A stretch of DNA of 64,000 nucleotides, taken from Polyangiaceae bacterium. GTDB taxonomy: Bacteria > Myxococcota_A > Polyangia > Polyangiales > Polyangiaceae. The stretch lies in the NCBI GenBank assembly GCA_016719945.1, contig JADJYE010000041.1, positions 1 through 64,000 on the forward strand, given 5' to 3'. Both the position numbers and the translations under genes were made by a program. Below are positions 54,717-63,689 of this stretch, one piece after another. Position 1 is the stretch's first letter; each line of letters opens with the position of its first letter. The notes beneath the pieces are model-generated. The model was not told the DNA's origin. It was given only the letters and a program-made list of their open reading frames with translations, and ran no database searches.

Positions 54717-55726
54717 CCTCCTGGCCCCGCCTGGGGCGCGCGCACTCGGAACAGGTCGAAGCTTCCATCGCGATCGGACGCGAAATAGAGGAAGCCGTCC
54801 TTTCCCCAGGCAGGCGTCGCGGCTCGCGCCGAGCCGCGGGTCACGGGCGTGATCGCGCCGCCGCCAGCGCCCACAACCTGCAGGTGCAGGGTGTCGCTCC
54901 GCGAGCGCCCGCCCTCCTTGAAGCCGCGGTTGGAGGAGAAGGCGATTCGCTGACCGTCGGGAGAGAACGTGGGCCGATCGCAGTCGAAGTCTCCCGTCGT
55001 CACCTGCGCCGGATCTTTCAAGGTGGCGGCGTCGACGATGAACAGGTGGTTATAGCCGCCGGCGCTCCGCACGAACGCGAGCTGCTGCCCGCTCGGGCTC
55101 CACGCGGGGGAGCGGCCTTCGCCGATGGGCGTCAGCTTGCTTCCGTCGGCGCCGACCACGGCGATGAACCGCGCGCCGGACTTGTCGTTCATGGACAGCG
55201 CGAGGCGAGCGCCGTCCGGCGAGATCGAGGGCTCGCCGAGCGCCGGCGCGAGGTCGCTGCCGATCACCACCGACAGCGTCGAGGCTGGCGCGAGCGACTC
55301 TGCGCGCACCAGCGCCAGCGGACCGAAGGCGTTCGTCACGAACGCGAGGCGCTGGTCGTCGCCGAAGAGCACCGGCTGGAGCGCCGCGCGGTCTTCCGCC
55401 GTGAGCAGCGTTCGCTTCGCCGTCTTGGGATCGAGGCTCATCAGCACACGGCGCTTCGCGACCCGGGCGGGGCCCTGTCCCTCGTACTCCTCGTGCTGGT
55501 AGACGACGACCGAGCCCGAGGCGCTCGGGGCCGGAAAGAGCTCGTCGCCCGCGTCGTCGGTCAGCCGCTCGAGCGAGGCGCCGTCGACCGCGGCGAGCCG
55601 GCCGTCCCCTGGGGGAGCGACGGGTTCACCGCTCGGCTGTGGCTGGGGGCCCGGCCCCTCCGCCGGGGCAGGCGGAGGGCAGGCGGCCAAGAGAGCGATC
55701 GCGAGGACGAGCGGGGCGCGGTCCAT
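54713..55726 (-). CDS. TolB-like WD40/PD40 beta-propeller lipoprotein
   Basis: The leader MDRAPLVLAIALLAACPPP has a lipobox. PD40/TolB-type blades follow: GEPSISPDGARLALSMNDKSG, GRSPAWSPSGQQLAFVRSAGG, DRPTFSPDGQRIAFSSNRGF and ATPAWGKDGFLYFASDRDGSFDLFRV. The S-P-D-G-x-x-I/L-A-F signature defines the repeat. It probably acts in the periplasm as a protein-binding scaffold or polysaccharide sensor. It starts 17 bases after the DUF4105 gene ends and overlaps merR by 4 bases, so the four genes form one transcription unit. Confidence 0.88.
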   Translation of the reverse strand: MDRAPLVLAIALLAACPPPAPAEGPGPQPQPSGEPVAPPGDGRLAAVDGASLERLTDDAGDELFPAPSASGSVVVYQHEEYEGQGPARVAKRRVLMSLDPKTAKRTLLTAEDRAALQPVLFGDDQRLAFVTNAFGPLALVRAESLAPASTLSVVIGSDLAPALGEPSISPDGARLALSMNDKSGARFIAVVGADGSKLTPIGEGRSPAWSPSGQQLAFVRSAGGYNHLFIVDAATLKDPAQVTTGDFDCDRPTFSPDGQRIAFSSNRGFKEGGRSRSDTLHLQVVGAGGGAITPVTRGSARAATPAWGKDGFLYFASDRDGSFDLFRVRAPQAGPGG

Positions 55727-55743
55727 GGACGTCGGAGCGCCCT

Positions 55744-57393
55744 CTATTGTGCGTCGGGCGGCGCGGGCTCGTCCTGATTTTCTTTCGCCTGCTCCGCTTC
55801 GGCGTCCTCGTCGGAGGGCTTCTTGTCGGCGGGCCCGCCCTTGGCGGGCTTCTCGTCGGCAGGCTTCTCGTCGGCAGGCTTGGCCTCGGAGCCCTTCTTC
55901 GCGGCGGTCTTCCCCTCGGCCGGCTTCGGCTTCGGCTTCGGCTTCGGGTCGGTCACGGCGGCGGGCGCGTCGGGGAGCGCCGCGGAGATCGCTGCGCCCG
56001 CCCATTTCGACGAAAGCTCTCGGATGCCGAGGAAGGCGCCTGCCCAGAAGGGCACGAAGAACGCCAGGAAGAGCCAGTTGTCCTGGTCGAACCAGGGCAA
56101 CACCTTGAGCACGAGCGCGAGGCAGGCCGCGGCGACGGCGGCCTTGACGAGCTTCTCCGCGCGCGTCGCCGAGGCGACCCGGTTGCGCGCGATGTTGACG
56201 CCCATGCCCACCAGGCCAAAGGCCCACGGCACACACAGCAAGACGTTCTCGTTGCGGTACCCGACCTCGTGATCGGTGAAGGCCCACGCCGCGAGGAAGA
56301 AGACCCCGAAGAAGCCGAACATCAACCCGGCGAGCGACATCAGGACGCCATAGAGCGCGCGCGGCGCGCGGCTCTTGACGCCCGCACGCCCGAGCCCGAA
56401 CAGCGCCCCGCCGAACAGGGCGCCGAGGACGAGCGAATGGGGCCAGCGCCTCGGCGGGTCCTCCAGAGGGGGCGGCTTCACCGGCTCGACGAGCGTGCTC
56501 TCCGCCTTCACGAGCGGCCGCTCGACGCCGTCGTCTCCGACCACGCTCACGGTGCGGAGCACCTTCTGCAGCTCCATCGGGATGAACGACTCCTCCCAGA
56601 CGGTGCGCGGCTGGTCGATGAGGTCGCCCATCACCAAATTGAGGATGACGTATTCGCTGACGAGATCGGCGGTGAGCCGCGACGTGTGCTCGCGCCAGTT
56701 GAGGCGGCCCTTGCCCTCGCTCGCCTTGCGCAGGCGGCCGTCGGTGACGCGATCGATCATGTCGCGCACGCGGGTCGAGCAGTTGTCGCGATAATAGTCG
56801 TATTTGTAGTACTTGTTCTCGTCGAGTGAGTTCTCCTCCAAGAGGCGCTTGAGCTCGAGCTCCTGCGCCATCGTGAGGTCGAGCTCCTGCGCGTACACCC
56901 CGCGCTCTTCTTTCTTGTAGCCGCGCACCGTGCCGGCGAGGCCGTGCGGCTCGAGCCAATACAAGAAGCGGCCGAGGAAGAACTTGGGGATCAGCGCGGG
57001 ATCCCCGAACGTGAACATGCCGTAGTTGTAGACGAGGTCTCTTCGGTACGGCTCGCGCGCGGTCTCGTCGTGGATCCAGATCGCGTTGTGGCCGAACTTG
57101 TAGAACGGGTGATCTCCCGGCGTGAACGTGAGGACGTAGACCCGAATGCGCTGCTCGGGCGGGACGTTCGTCGGCGGCAGCGGAGCTCGCGCGCGGCGAC
57201 CCGAGGGCGTCCCCTCGGCGCCGCCCGGAGGCGCTCCGGCGGGGGGGGCGCCCGAGAGGGTCGGGCTCGGCCCCTCCGATTGCGCGCGGCCCTCGCGCTG
57301 AGGCCACGCGACGGCGACGACCGCGCAGACGAGCGCCAGGAGGAGCGTGGTGCGGACGGCCGAGCTCAGCAGCTTGTTCGGGATCGAGGCCAT
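55744..57393 (-). CDS. DUF4105 (Lnb N-terminal periplasmic) membrane protein with Lys/Pro/Ala-rich tail
   Basis: ATG 57393. A leader or anchor helix (TTLLLALVCAVVAVAWP) and a Pro/Gly-rich linker precede the DUF4105 domain. It reads IRVYVLTFTPGDHPFYKFGHNAIWIHD...RDLVYNYGMFTFGDP, LYWLEP, then KYDYYRDNCSTRVRDMIDRV with the conserved Y-x-x-D-N-C-S/T. That His...Asn-Cys arrangement suggests a thiol protease-like fold. About four membrane helices follow (LVLGALFGGALFGLG; LMSLAGLMFGFFGVFFLAAW; VPWAFGLVGMGVNI; AVAAACLALVLKVLPW). A low-complexity tail (about 70 residues, KPKPKPKPAEGK, KPADEKPADEKPAKG) ends the protein. Substrate unknown. Confidence 0.82.
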   Translation of the reverse strand: MASIPNKLLSSAVRTTLLLALVCAVVAVAWPQREGRAQSEGPSPTLSGAPPAGAPPGGAEGTPSGRRARAPLPPTNVPPEQRIRVYVLTFTPGDHPFYKFGHNAIWIHDETAREPYRRDLVYNYGMFTFGDPALIPKFFLGRFLYWLEPHGLAGTVRGYKKEERGVYAQELDLTMAQELELKRLLEENSLDENKYYKYDYYRDNCSTRVRDMIDRVTDGRLRKASEGKGRLNWREHTSRLTADLVSEYVILNLVMGDLIDQPRTVWEESFIPMELQKVLRTVSVVGDDGVERPLVKAESTLVEPVKPPPLEDPPRRWPHSLVLGALFGGALFGLGRAGVKSRAPRALYGVLMSLAGLMFGFFGVFFLAAWAFTDHEVGYRNENVLLCVPWAFGLVGMGVNIARNRVASATRAEKLVKAAVAAACLALVLKVLPWFDQDNWLFLAFFVPFWAGAFLGIRELSSKWAGAAISAALPDAPAAVTDPKPKPKPKPAEGKTAAKKGSEAKPADEKPADEKPAKGGPADKKPSDEDAEAEQAKENQDEPAPPDAQ

Positions 57394-57474
57394 GAGGCGG
57401 GCGCAGCATGCAAGCCTCCCTCCCTCACTGCAAGGGCTCACGGGTCGGCGAACCGATGTACGCTCCGAGCGGCC

Positions 57475-59121
57475 ATGATCCCGGTGCTCTCTCGCAGCCA
57501 GATGCGCGCGTTCGATCGGTGCGCGATCGAAGATTGTCAGGTCCCGGGCGTCGTCCTGATGGAGAACGCGGGGCGGGGGGCGGCCGACGTCCTCTCGGCG
57601 CTCATCGCGGCCGAGCCGCCTCGCCGGCGCACCTCGATGGCGCAGCGTCGGGCCGTCTTTCCTACCCGCCATGTGCGTGCCCCCGGCCAGCCAGCGAGCT
57701 ACCCGCTCGACGCGCGCGTGGTCATCGTCTGCGGGACAGGGAACAACGGCGGCGACGGGTTCGTCGTCGCCAGGCACCTGCTGGCGCGCGGCGCAGAGGT
57801 GAGCGTGGTGTTGACCGGCGTGGCGGAGCAGGTCACCGGCGAGGCGCGCATCAACCACGACGCGTTCGTCGATCTCGGCGGGACGTGCAGTGAGCTGCCC
57901 GCAGACGCGTCGCTCAAGCCGCTGATCGAGGAGCTCAGGGACGCCGATTTCGTCGTCGACGCGATCTTCGGCACGGGCCTCACGCGGCCCATCGAGGGCC
58001 ACCTGGTGCAGGTGATCGACGCGATCAACGACGCCAGGGCCCGCACCGTCGCGCTCGACGTGCCCTCGGGCCTCGACGCGGACAGCGGCGCGCCGCTCGG
58101 GACGGCGGTGCGCGCCGATCACACGGTGACGTTCGGGCACCTCAAGGTCGGCCTGCTGACGCCCGACGGCGCTCGGCTCGCCGGGCAGGTCCACGTGGTC
58201 GACCTCGGCGTCGCCGACGCGCGCATCCTCGAGCAGGTCGGCCACACGGCGCAGGTGCTCGATCCGCTCGAGGTCGGGTCGTACTTCATCCCGCGGGAGG
58301 CGAACGTCCACAAGCACGCGGCTGGCAACGTGCTCGTGGTCGCGGGCTCGCCCGGCAAGCTCGGCGCCGCCAAGCTGACCGCGCGGGCTGCGATGCGGGC
58401 CGGGGCGGGCCTGGTGACGCTGTGCACCTGGCCCGAGGCGGCCCGCTCGATCGAGGCGCAGGTCGTCGAGGTGATGACGGCTCGCATGGATCGGGACGCG
58501 ATCGGGTCGAGCCTCGACGCGGCGCTCGAGGGGCGCCACGTGGTCGCCATGGGTCCGGGCTTCGGGCTCGACGAGGCGGCGAGGCGGGCGATCGAGCACG
58601 TCGTGCTCGGGTGGGACGGCCTCAAGGTGGTGGACGCCGACGCGATCACCGCGTTCGTGGGCCGCGCAAAAGATCTGGCGAGCGCCAAGGGCAGCGTCGT
58701 GCTCACGCCCCACCCCGGCGAGCTCGGCCGGCTGCTCGGGCGCTCGGGCTCCGACATCGAGCAAGACCGCTTCGGCGCGGTGCGAGAGGCCGTCCAGATC
58801 ACCGGCGCCGTCGTCGTGCTGAAGGGCGCGCGGACGATCATCGCGCTGCCTGACGGACGGCTGTACGTCGCGGTCGCCGGCAACCCCGCGCTCGCGACGG
58901 CGGGCTCTGGCGACGTGCTCACCGGCATCATCGCCGCGCTCGGCTGCTCCATGCGGCCTGACCGCGCCACCTGCGCCGGGGTGCTCGTGCACGCCCTCGC
59001 CGCCGATCAGTGGAGCGCGAGCACCGGCAGCGATCGGGGCCTGCTCGCGGGCGAGATCGGCGAGATGGTGCCCGGCGTCATCGCGGGCCTGATGAAGCGG
59101 GCGGAGGAGAGCGGGCTGTAG
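57475..59121 (+). CDS. nnr: Bifunctional NAD(P)H-hydrate epimerase/dehydratase
   Basis: Repairs hydrated NAD(P)H. The N-terminal YjeF_N epimerase domain (about residues 1-230) has the VPGVVLMENAGRGAADVL entry, VVIVCGTGNNGGDGFVVARHLLARG and DFVVDAIFGTGLTRP. The C-terminal carbohydrate-kinase-like dehydratase domain (about 250-540) shows KHAAGNVLVVAGSPGKLGAAKLTARAAMRAGAGLVTL, VVAMGPGFG, VLTPHPGELGRLLG and GNPALATAGSGDVLTGIIAAL (the N-x-x-x-A-x-x-G-S-G-D-V-L-x-G signature). Both halves look catalytically intact. An insert of about 20 residues (RRTSMAQRRAVFPTRHVRAP) sits between the first helix and strand. ATG 57475 gives 548 residues. Confidence 0.95.
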   Translation: MIPVLSRSQMRAFDRCAIEDCQVPGVVLMENAGRGAADVLSALIAAEPPRRRTSMAQRRAVFPTRHVRAPGQPASYPLDARVVIVCGTGNNGGDGFVVARHLLARGAEVSVVLTGVAEQVTGEARINHDAFVDLGGTCSELPADASLKPLIEELRDADFVVDAIFGTGLTRPIEGHLVQVIDAINDARARTVALDVPSGLDADSGAPLGTAVRADHTVTFGHLKVGLLTPDGARLAGQVHVVDLGVADARILEQVGHTAQVLDPLEVGSYFIPREANVHKHAAGNVLVVAGSPGKLGAAKLTARAAMRAGAGLVTLCTWPEAARSIEAQVVEVMTARMDRDAIGSSLDAALEGRHVVAMGPGFGLDEAARRAIEHVVLGWDGLKVVDADAITAFVGRAKDLASAKGSVVLTPHPGELGRLLGRSGSDIEQDRFGAVREAVQITGAVVVLKGARTIIALPDGRLYVAVAGNPALATAGSGDVLTGIIAALGCSMRPDRATCAGVLVHALAADQWSASTGSDRGLLAGEIGEMVPGVIAGLMKRAEESGL

Positions 59122-59198
59122 CGAGCCCTCTCCCTGGACCGGCCGGTGTCCAGTTCCGAAGCGCCCCGATCGGTGCGATCCTCGCAGGCGAGGTGGGT

Positions 59199-60920
59199 AT
59201 GCGGTCGTCGTCGCTTCTGGGCTGTCTCGTCGTGGGCGCTCTGTTCGCTGGGGTCGCATGCGAAAGCCGCGAGGCGCCCGAGCCGTCCCCTTCGGACCGT
59301 CCGCCGAGCAGCAACTCGACGACGGGGTCCGGCAGCGGCAACGGGGCTCCCCCGATCTCGGGCGGCACCCTGCTCATCACCCGCGACCTCGCGCGCGCGG
59401 TCGTCGCCGATCCCGACCGCGACCGCGTGGTCGTCGTCAACCTCGACAGCAACCGCGTCCAAGGCGAGCTCGCGCTCGACGCCGGCAGCGAGCCGGGGCG
59501 CGCCGTGGAGGACGCCGACGGCCGAATCCACGTCGTGCTCCGTCGCGGAGACGCCGTCCTCACGGTGTCGCGAGACGGGAGTCGTCTCGGAGAGCGCTCG
59601 GTGTGCGAAGGCCCGCGCGGCATCGGGTACGACGAAGAGAACGATCAGCTGCTCGTCGCCTGCGTCGGTGGCGAGCTCGAGCGGTACGCGGCCACCACCG
59701 GCGGCGCGCGCGTGTCGAGGGCCAACCTCGGGCCCGATCTCCGTGACGTGGTCGTCTCCGCGGGCCGCACGTTCGTGTCGCGCTTTCGCTCCGCCGAGAT
59801 CCTCCTGCTCGACGCCGATGACGAGGTCGAGCGGGTCGTCGAGCTGCCGTCCACGGGCGACAACTCGCCGAACGTCGCATGGCGCATGACCGAGTGGCCG
59901 GGGGTTGGGGTCTGGGTCTCGCACCAACGCGCGAGCAACATGGAGATCAGCGTCGGCGAAGAGGCGCCGCCCAACGGCTACGGCGCCGGGGGGGGCGGCG
60001 AGACGGTCATCGTGGAGGGCGGCGGCTCGGGGGTCGACGGCTACGGCGAGATCATCGAGACCAGCTCGCATGGGGGCGCGGTCTTGCCGGTCGACGCCGC
60101 GGTACGTGAAGACGGAGCGGTCGCGACGGTGGCCGCGGGCAGCGACACGCTGCTGTCGACCGAGCTCGGCGCCATCGACGTACCCGGTGAGCCGATCGCC
60201 GTCCGCTTCAGGGACGGCGCGATGATCGTGCAGACCCGAGAGCCATCGCGGCTGGTGATCATCGGCGGCGCGCAGACCGACACCATCGAGCTCAACGGAG
60301 ACTCCGTCGCAGACGCGGGGCACGCGCTGTTTCATCGCTCGGCGGACGGGCCGACGACGACCCTCTCGTGCGCGTCGTGCCACCCCGAGGGCGGCGAGGA
60401 CGCTCACATCTGGAGCTTCAACCCGCTCGGGCCGCGGCGCACCCAGTCGCTCCTGCGCGGCGTGGGCGGCAGCGAGCCGTTCCATTGGGACGGTGATCTG
60501 CCGACGTTCGACGCGCTGCTCGATGAGGTCTTCACGTTCCGCATGGGCAACCGGAAGCTGTCGCAAGGCGAGAAGAACAGCCTCGCCACGTGGCTCGACG
60601 GGCTCCGGCCGCTGCCCTCGAACGTGGAGGGCGCCGAGATCGACGCCGGTCGAGCCGCCTTCGAGAAGGCGGGATGCGACGCGTGCCATGGCGGCGAAGA
60701 GTTCACGAACGAAGGCGCTGCCGACGTCGGGACCGGCGGAGTGTTCCAGGTTCCGAGCCTCGCGGGGCTGCGCTTCCGGGCGCCGTACATGCACGACGGC
60801 TGCGCGCCGACGATCGCCGACCGCTTCGGCGAGTGCGGCGGCGACGCTCGCCACGGCGACGTCGGCGAGCTCTCGGAGGCGGAGCTCACGTCGCTGATCG
60901 ACTTCCTCGAGCGCCTCTAG
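59199..60920 (+). CDS. Beta-propeller lipoprotein with C-terminal di-haem cytochrome c domain
   Basis: The leader MRSSSLLGCLVVGALFAGVAC has a lipobox, then a Ser/Gly linker. YVTN-like propeller units fill residues about 55-370 (RAVVADPDRDRVVVVNLDSNRVQGELAL; VEDADGRIHVVLRRGDAVLTVSRDG; GIGYDEENDQLLVACVGGELERYAA). Two c-type haem motifs follow: TTLSCASCHPEGGEDAH and KAGCDACHGGEEFTNEG. Between and after them are MauG-like segments (FHWDGDLPTFDALLDEVFTFRMG; VPSLAGLRFRAPYMHDG). It is probably an outer-surface or periplasmic electron-transfer protein or peroxidase-like enzyme. It is convergent with the ECF sigma gene (6-base gap). Confidence 0.88.
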   Translation: MRSSSLLGCLVVGALFAGVACESREAPEPSPSDRPPSSNSTTGSGSGNGAPPISGGTLLITRDLARAVVADPDRDRVVVVNLDSNRVQGELALDAGSEPGRAVEDADGRIHVVLRRGDAVLTVSRDGSRLGERSVCEGPRGIGYDEENDQLLVACVGGELERYAATTGGARVSRANLGPDLRDVVVSAGRTFVSRFRSAEILLLDADDEVERVVELPSTGDNSPNVAWRMTEWPGVGVWVSHQRASNMEISVGEEAPPNGYGAGGGGETVIVEGGGSGVDGYGEIIETSSHGGAVLPVDAAVREDGAVATVAAGSDTLLSTELGAIDVPGEPIAVRFRDGAMIVQTREPSRLVIIGGAQTDTIELNGDSVADAGHALFHRSADGPTTTLSCASCHPEGGEDAHIWSFNPLGPRRTQSLLRGVGGSEPFHWDGDLPTFDALLDEVFTFRMGNRKLSQGEKNSLATWLDGLRPLPSNVEGAEIDAGRAAFEKAGCDACHGGEEFTNEGAADVGTGGVFQVPSLAGLRFRAPYMHDGCAPTIADRFGECGGDARHGDVGELSEAELTSLIDFLERL

Positions 60921-60926
60921 CGCCGG

Positions 60927-61505
60927 TCAGGCCGCGAGGCGGACCTCACCCTCGGTGAGGGCGGAGGCGAGCAGCTTGCGGCCGCGGTGCAGGCGGCTCA
61001 TCACGGTGCCCACGGGGACGCCCATGCGATCGGCCGCGTCCTTGTAGCTGAGCTCCTCGAGGTCGACGAGCTCGACGGCGCGACGGAACGCATCGGGCAG
61101 CTGCGCGAGCTGCGCAGCGAGGGCGGGCGTCAGCCTCGACATCGTCGGGGCGATCCCGTCGGGGGTCGTCCACGCGCACGGATCAGCGGCCAGCGAGCCG
61201 AGCGCCTTCTGCTCGCGCCGAGCGCGGCGGCAGCGGGTGATGAACACGCTGAACAGGATCTGGAAGAGCCACGCGCGCGCGTTCGTTCCAGGGATGAAAT
61301 GGGACTCGAAGCGCATCGCCCGCTCGACCGTGTCCTGCACGAGGTCTTCGGCGACGGCGGGGTTCCGGCTCAGCCTCAGCGCACGCGCGAAGAGCTCGGG
61401 CGCGAACGCCACGAGCGCGGAGCGCAGCTCCGACTGAGAGGGACGGCGCAGGCGCTTCGTCGACGCAGGGCAGGACTCGGTGACCGGGTGGTGAGCGGCG
61501 AGCAT
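60927..61505 (-). CDS. ECF-type RNA polymerase sigma factor
   Basis: A 192-residue protein. Region 2 includes LFARALRLSRNPAVAEDLVQDTVERAMRFESHFIPGTNARAWLFQILFSVFITRCRRARRE, a canonical AEDLVQDT and NARAWLF pair. Region 4 is LAQLPDAFRRAVELVDLEELSYKDAADRMGVPVGTVMSRLHRGRKLL. No anti-sigma gene is adjacent, so regulation is unknown. The 157 bases upstream, towards the MFS gene end, hold its promoter region, and I see no clear consensus there. Confidence 0.92.
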   Translation of the reverse strand: MLAAHHPVTESCPASTKRLRRPSQSELRSALVAFAPELFARALRLSRNPAVAEDLVQDTVERAMRFESHFIPGTNARAWLFQILFSVFITRCRRARREQKALGSLAADPCAWTTPDGIAPTMSRLTPALAAQLAQLPDAFRRAVELVDLEELSYKDAADRMGVPVGTVMSRLHRGRKLLASALTEGEVRLAA

Positions 61506-61662
61506 GTTCTCTTACAGCCTCCTGGGCTGACGGGTTGCAGGCCGGATGCCAGCCCCCGAGACCGGTCAAGTGTCTGAAATTGCAGACGCGTGCTCGTGGG
61601 GCACGTGTTTCCGCGGAGCCGCAGGCGTGTCCGAGCGAGGACGCTTGGGGGCAGGGGCGGAC

Positions 61663-62850
61663 CTACGCAGAGTGGGCGGGTGTGGAGCGCCGGTCGCCGA
61701 CCGTCAGGATGGCGAGCCCCGCCAGGAGCAGCATCGCGGCCGAGAGGAACATCGTTCTGTAGCTCGCGGCCTCGATGATCGCGCCGAGAAGAGGGCCGCC
61801 GATCAGGGTGCCGCCGTCGAACAGCGCGGTGTAGAGCGCCAGCGCGCCGCCTCGCTCGGTGGGCCGCGCCCGCGTGATCACCAGCCCGAGGAGGATGGGG
61901 AAAGCGTAGCCATGTCCGATGCCGGCGAGCAGCCCTGCGAGGACGACGTGCGAGCGGGCGCTGGCGAAGGCGAGGGTGACCAGCCCCGACGCGAGCAGCA
62001 GCAGCGCCGCCGTCAGCACTCGCTTCGGGCCGAGCCGCTCGGGGAGCGAGCCGAACGCCACTCGGATGAAGACGGCCGCGACGGCGTAGGTGGTGAAGAA
62101 GTCGCCGAGGCGCGCGATCGGGTGCGTGATGACGAACGTCTTCAGGAAGTTGAAGTGGGCGGCGAGGGCGACGGCGAAGCACAGGCCGCCGATCCACAAC
62201 GGCAACAGGCTGCGGTCGACGACGGCGGACCACAGGCCGCGCGGAGGCTCACCTCGATCGCGATGGGGCTCGCTGAGGGGGAGCGACAGCGCGAGGGCCA
62301 CGACGCTGGCGGCCGCGCCGGTCCAGAAGAGCGCCGAGTAGCTCGCGCGCGAGAGGATGGCGTCACCGAGCGCGCCGGCGATGGCCATCGGCAGCATGCC
62401 CGACACGCCGAACAGGCCGATCCCTTCGATGCGCCGTGACGCAGGCACGATGTCGGCGGCGAACGCGAAGAGGGACGCGAAGAGCATCGCCTCGGACACG
62501 CCGTGGGCGATGCGCACGACGTAGACGAGCGGCCCGAGGTCCCGCACGAGCAAATAGGCGGCGCAGGAGAGCGCCCCGAGCACTCCGCCGGCCCACACGA
62601 CCGGGCGCCGGCCGCGCACGTCCATGACGCGGCCGAGCGGAGGCCGGCCGAGGATCGCCGCAAGGCTGGCGAGCCCCGACAGCACGCCGATGTCCAGCTC
62701 CCTCGCGCCCAGGCCAGCGAGGAAGCCCGGCAGGTGAAGGAACAGATGGTACGAGAGCGCGTGCAGAAAGTGAGACGCGGACAGCAGGATGAACGTCTGC
62801 GTGAGGAGCCGCTCGCGCGGGCGAGACTCGGGGCTCGCGCCTGCGGTCAC
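61663..62850 (-). CDS. MFS transporter
   Basis: GTG 62850 overlaps the pdxJ stop (GTGA), giving about 395 residues with roughly twelve hydrophobic helices. The N-half has the MFS loop 2-3 motif LGRPPLGRVMDVRGRRPVVWAG (G-x-x-x-D-x-x-G-R-R). The C-half has a related motif (VAFGSLPERLGPKRVLTAALLLLASG). Segments such as SHFLHALSYHLFLHLPGFLAGLGA and GHGYAFPILLGLVITRARPTERGGALALYTALFDGG fit the drug/metabolite efflux group. Substrate unknown. The coupling to pdxJ is probably organisational rather than functional. Confidence 0.88.
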   Translation of the reverse strand: MTAGASPESRPRERLLTQTFILLSASHFLHALSYHLFLHLPGFLAGLGARELDIGVLSGLASLAAILGRPPLGRVMDVRGRRPVVWAGGVLGALSCAAYLLVRDLGPLVYVVRIAHGVSEAMLFASLFAFAADIVPASRRIEGIGLFGVSGMLPMAIAGALGDAILSRASYSALFWTGAAASVVALALSLPLSEPHRDRGEPPRGLWSAVVDRSLLPLWIGGLCFAVALAAHFNFLKTFVITHPIARLGDFFTTYAVAAVFIRVAFGSLPERLGPKRVLTAALLLLASGLVTLAFASARSHVVLAGLLAGIGHGYAFPILLGLVITRARPTERGGALALYTALFDGGTLIGGPLLGAIIEAASYRTMFLSAAMLLLAGLAILTVGDRRSTPAHSA

Positions 62851-63590
62851 GCGAGGAAGGCGTGCCTGTCGATCGACGCCCGCAGCTGTCGCACGGCCTC
62901 GGCCAGACCGAGGAAGACCGCGTCCGCGATCACCGAGTGGCCAATGTTGACCTCGGAGACACCCGGGATCGCGACGACGGAGCCGACGTTGTGGCGAGTC
63001 AGCCCGTGGCCGGCGGCGACCTCGAGGCCGAGCGAGCGGGCGAGCTCGGTCGCGCGGGCGAGCCGCTCGAGCTCGGTCCCGCGCTCGTGCTTCTTGCCGG
63101 GCTCGCACGCGTGGCAGTACTCGCCGGTGTGCAGCTCGACCTGCTCGGCGCCGAGCGCGTGCGCGAGCTGGACCGAGTCCTCGTCGGGGGCGATGAACAG
63201 GCTCGCGCGGATGCCGACCTTGCGGCACATCGAGACGAACGCCTCGACGGCGTCGCGCTGGCCGGCCACGTCCAGCCCTCCCTCGGTGGTGCGCTCTTGC
63301 CTGCGCTCGGGGACGAGCGTCACGGTGTCCGGCACCACGCGCTCGGCGATCTGCCGCATCTCGTCGGTCGCCGCGCACTCGAGGTTGAGGTGCGAGGTGA
63401 TGGAGGCGCGGAGACGCTCGACGTCATCGTCCTTGATGTGGCGTCGGTCCTCGCGGAGGTGCGCGGTGATGCCGTCGGCGCCGGCCGCCTCGCACACGTG
63501 CGCGGCGTAGATCGGGTCGGGGTAGCGGGTGCCGCGCGCGTTGCGCACGGTGGCGACGTGGTCGATGTTGACGTGCAGTCGGACAGGCAC
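62847..63590 (-). CDS. pdxJ: Pyridoxine 5'-phosphate synthase
   Basis: Condenses 3-amino-1-hydroxyacetone 1-phosphate with 1-deoxyxylulose 5-phosphate in the DXP-dependent vitamin B6 route. Hallmarks are the N-terminus VRLHVNIDHVATVRNARGTRYPDPIYAA, GADGITAHLREDRRHIKDDDV, HLNLECAATDEM, TLVPERRQERTTEGGLDV, VELHTGEYC, GHGLTRHNVG and EVNIGHSVIADAVFLGL. All conserved substrate-binding His, Glu and Arg positions of the family appear present. At 247 residues it is of normal length. The start is ATG 63590. Confidence 0.97.
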   Translation of the reverse strand: MPVRLHVNIDHVATVRNARGTRYPDPIYAAHVCEAAGADGITAHLREDRRHIKDDDVERLRASITSHLNLECAATDEMRQIAERVVPDTVTLVPERRQERTTEGGLDVAGQRDAVEAFVSMCRKVGIRASLFIAPDEDSVQLAHALGAEQVELHTGEYCHACEPGKKHERGTELERLARATELARSLGLEVAAGHGLTRHNVGSVVAIPGVSEVNIGHSVIADAVFLGLAEAVRQLRASIDRHAFLA

Positions 63591-63689
63591 GCACGCTCCC
63601 TTAGCACGGATCCCAGGCCTCGATCGCGCGCTTCAGGGGTGGCTCCAGCCGTCGTTGTGGCGCCGGCGCTGGCGGGGCACCATGCGCGC

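Noticed and set aside
57394..59259. Long minus-strand open frame opposite nnr and beyond
   Set aside because: It is a shadow of the high-GC codon pattern of nnr. The real minus-strand gene starts at 57393 with a leader peptide.
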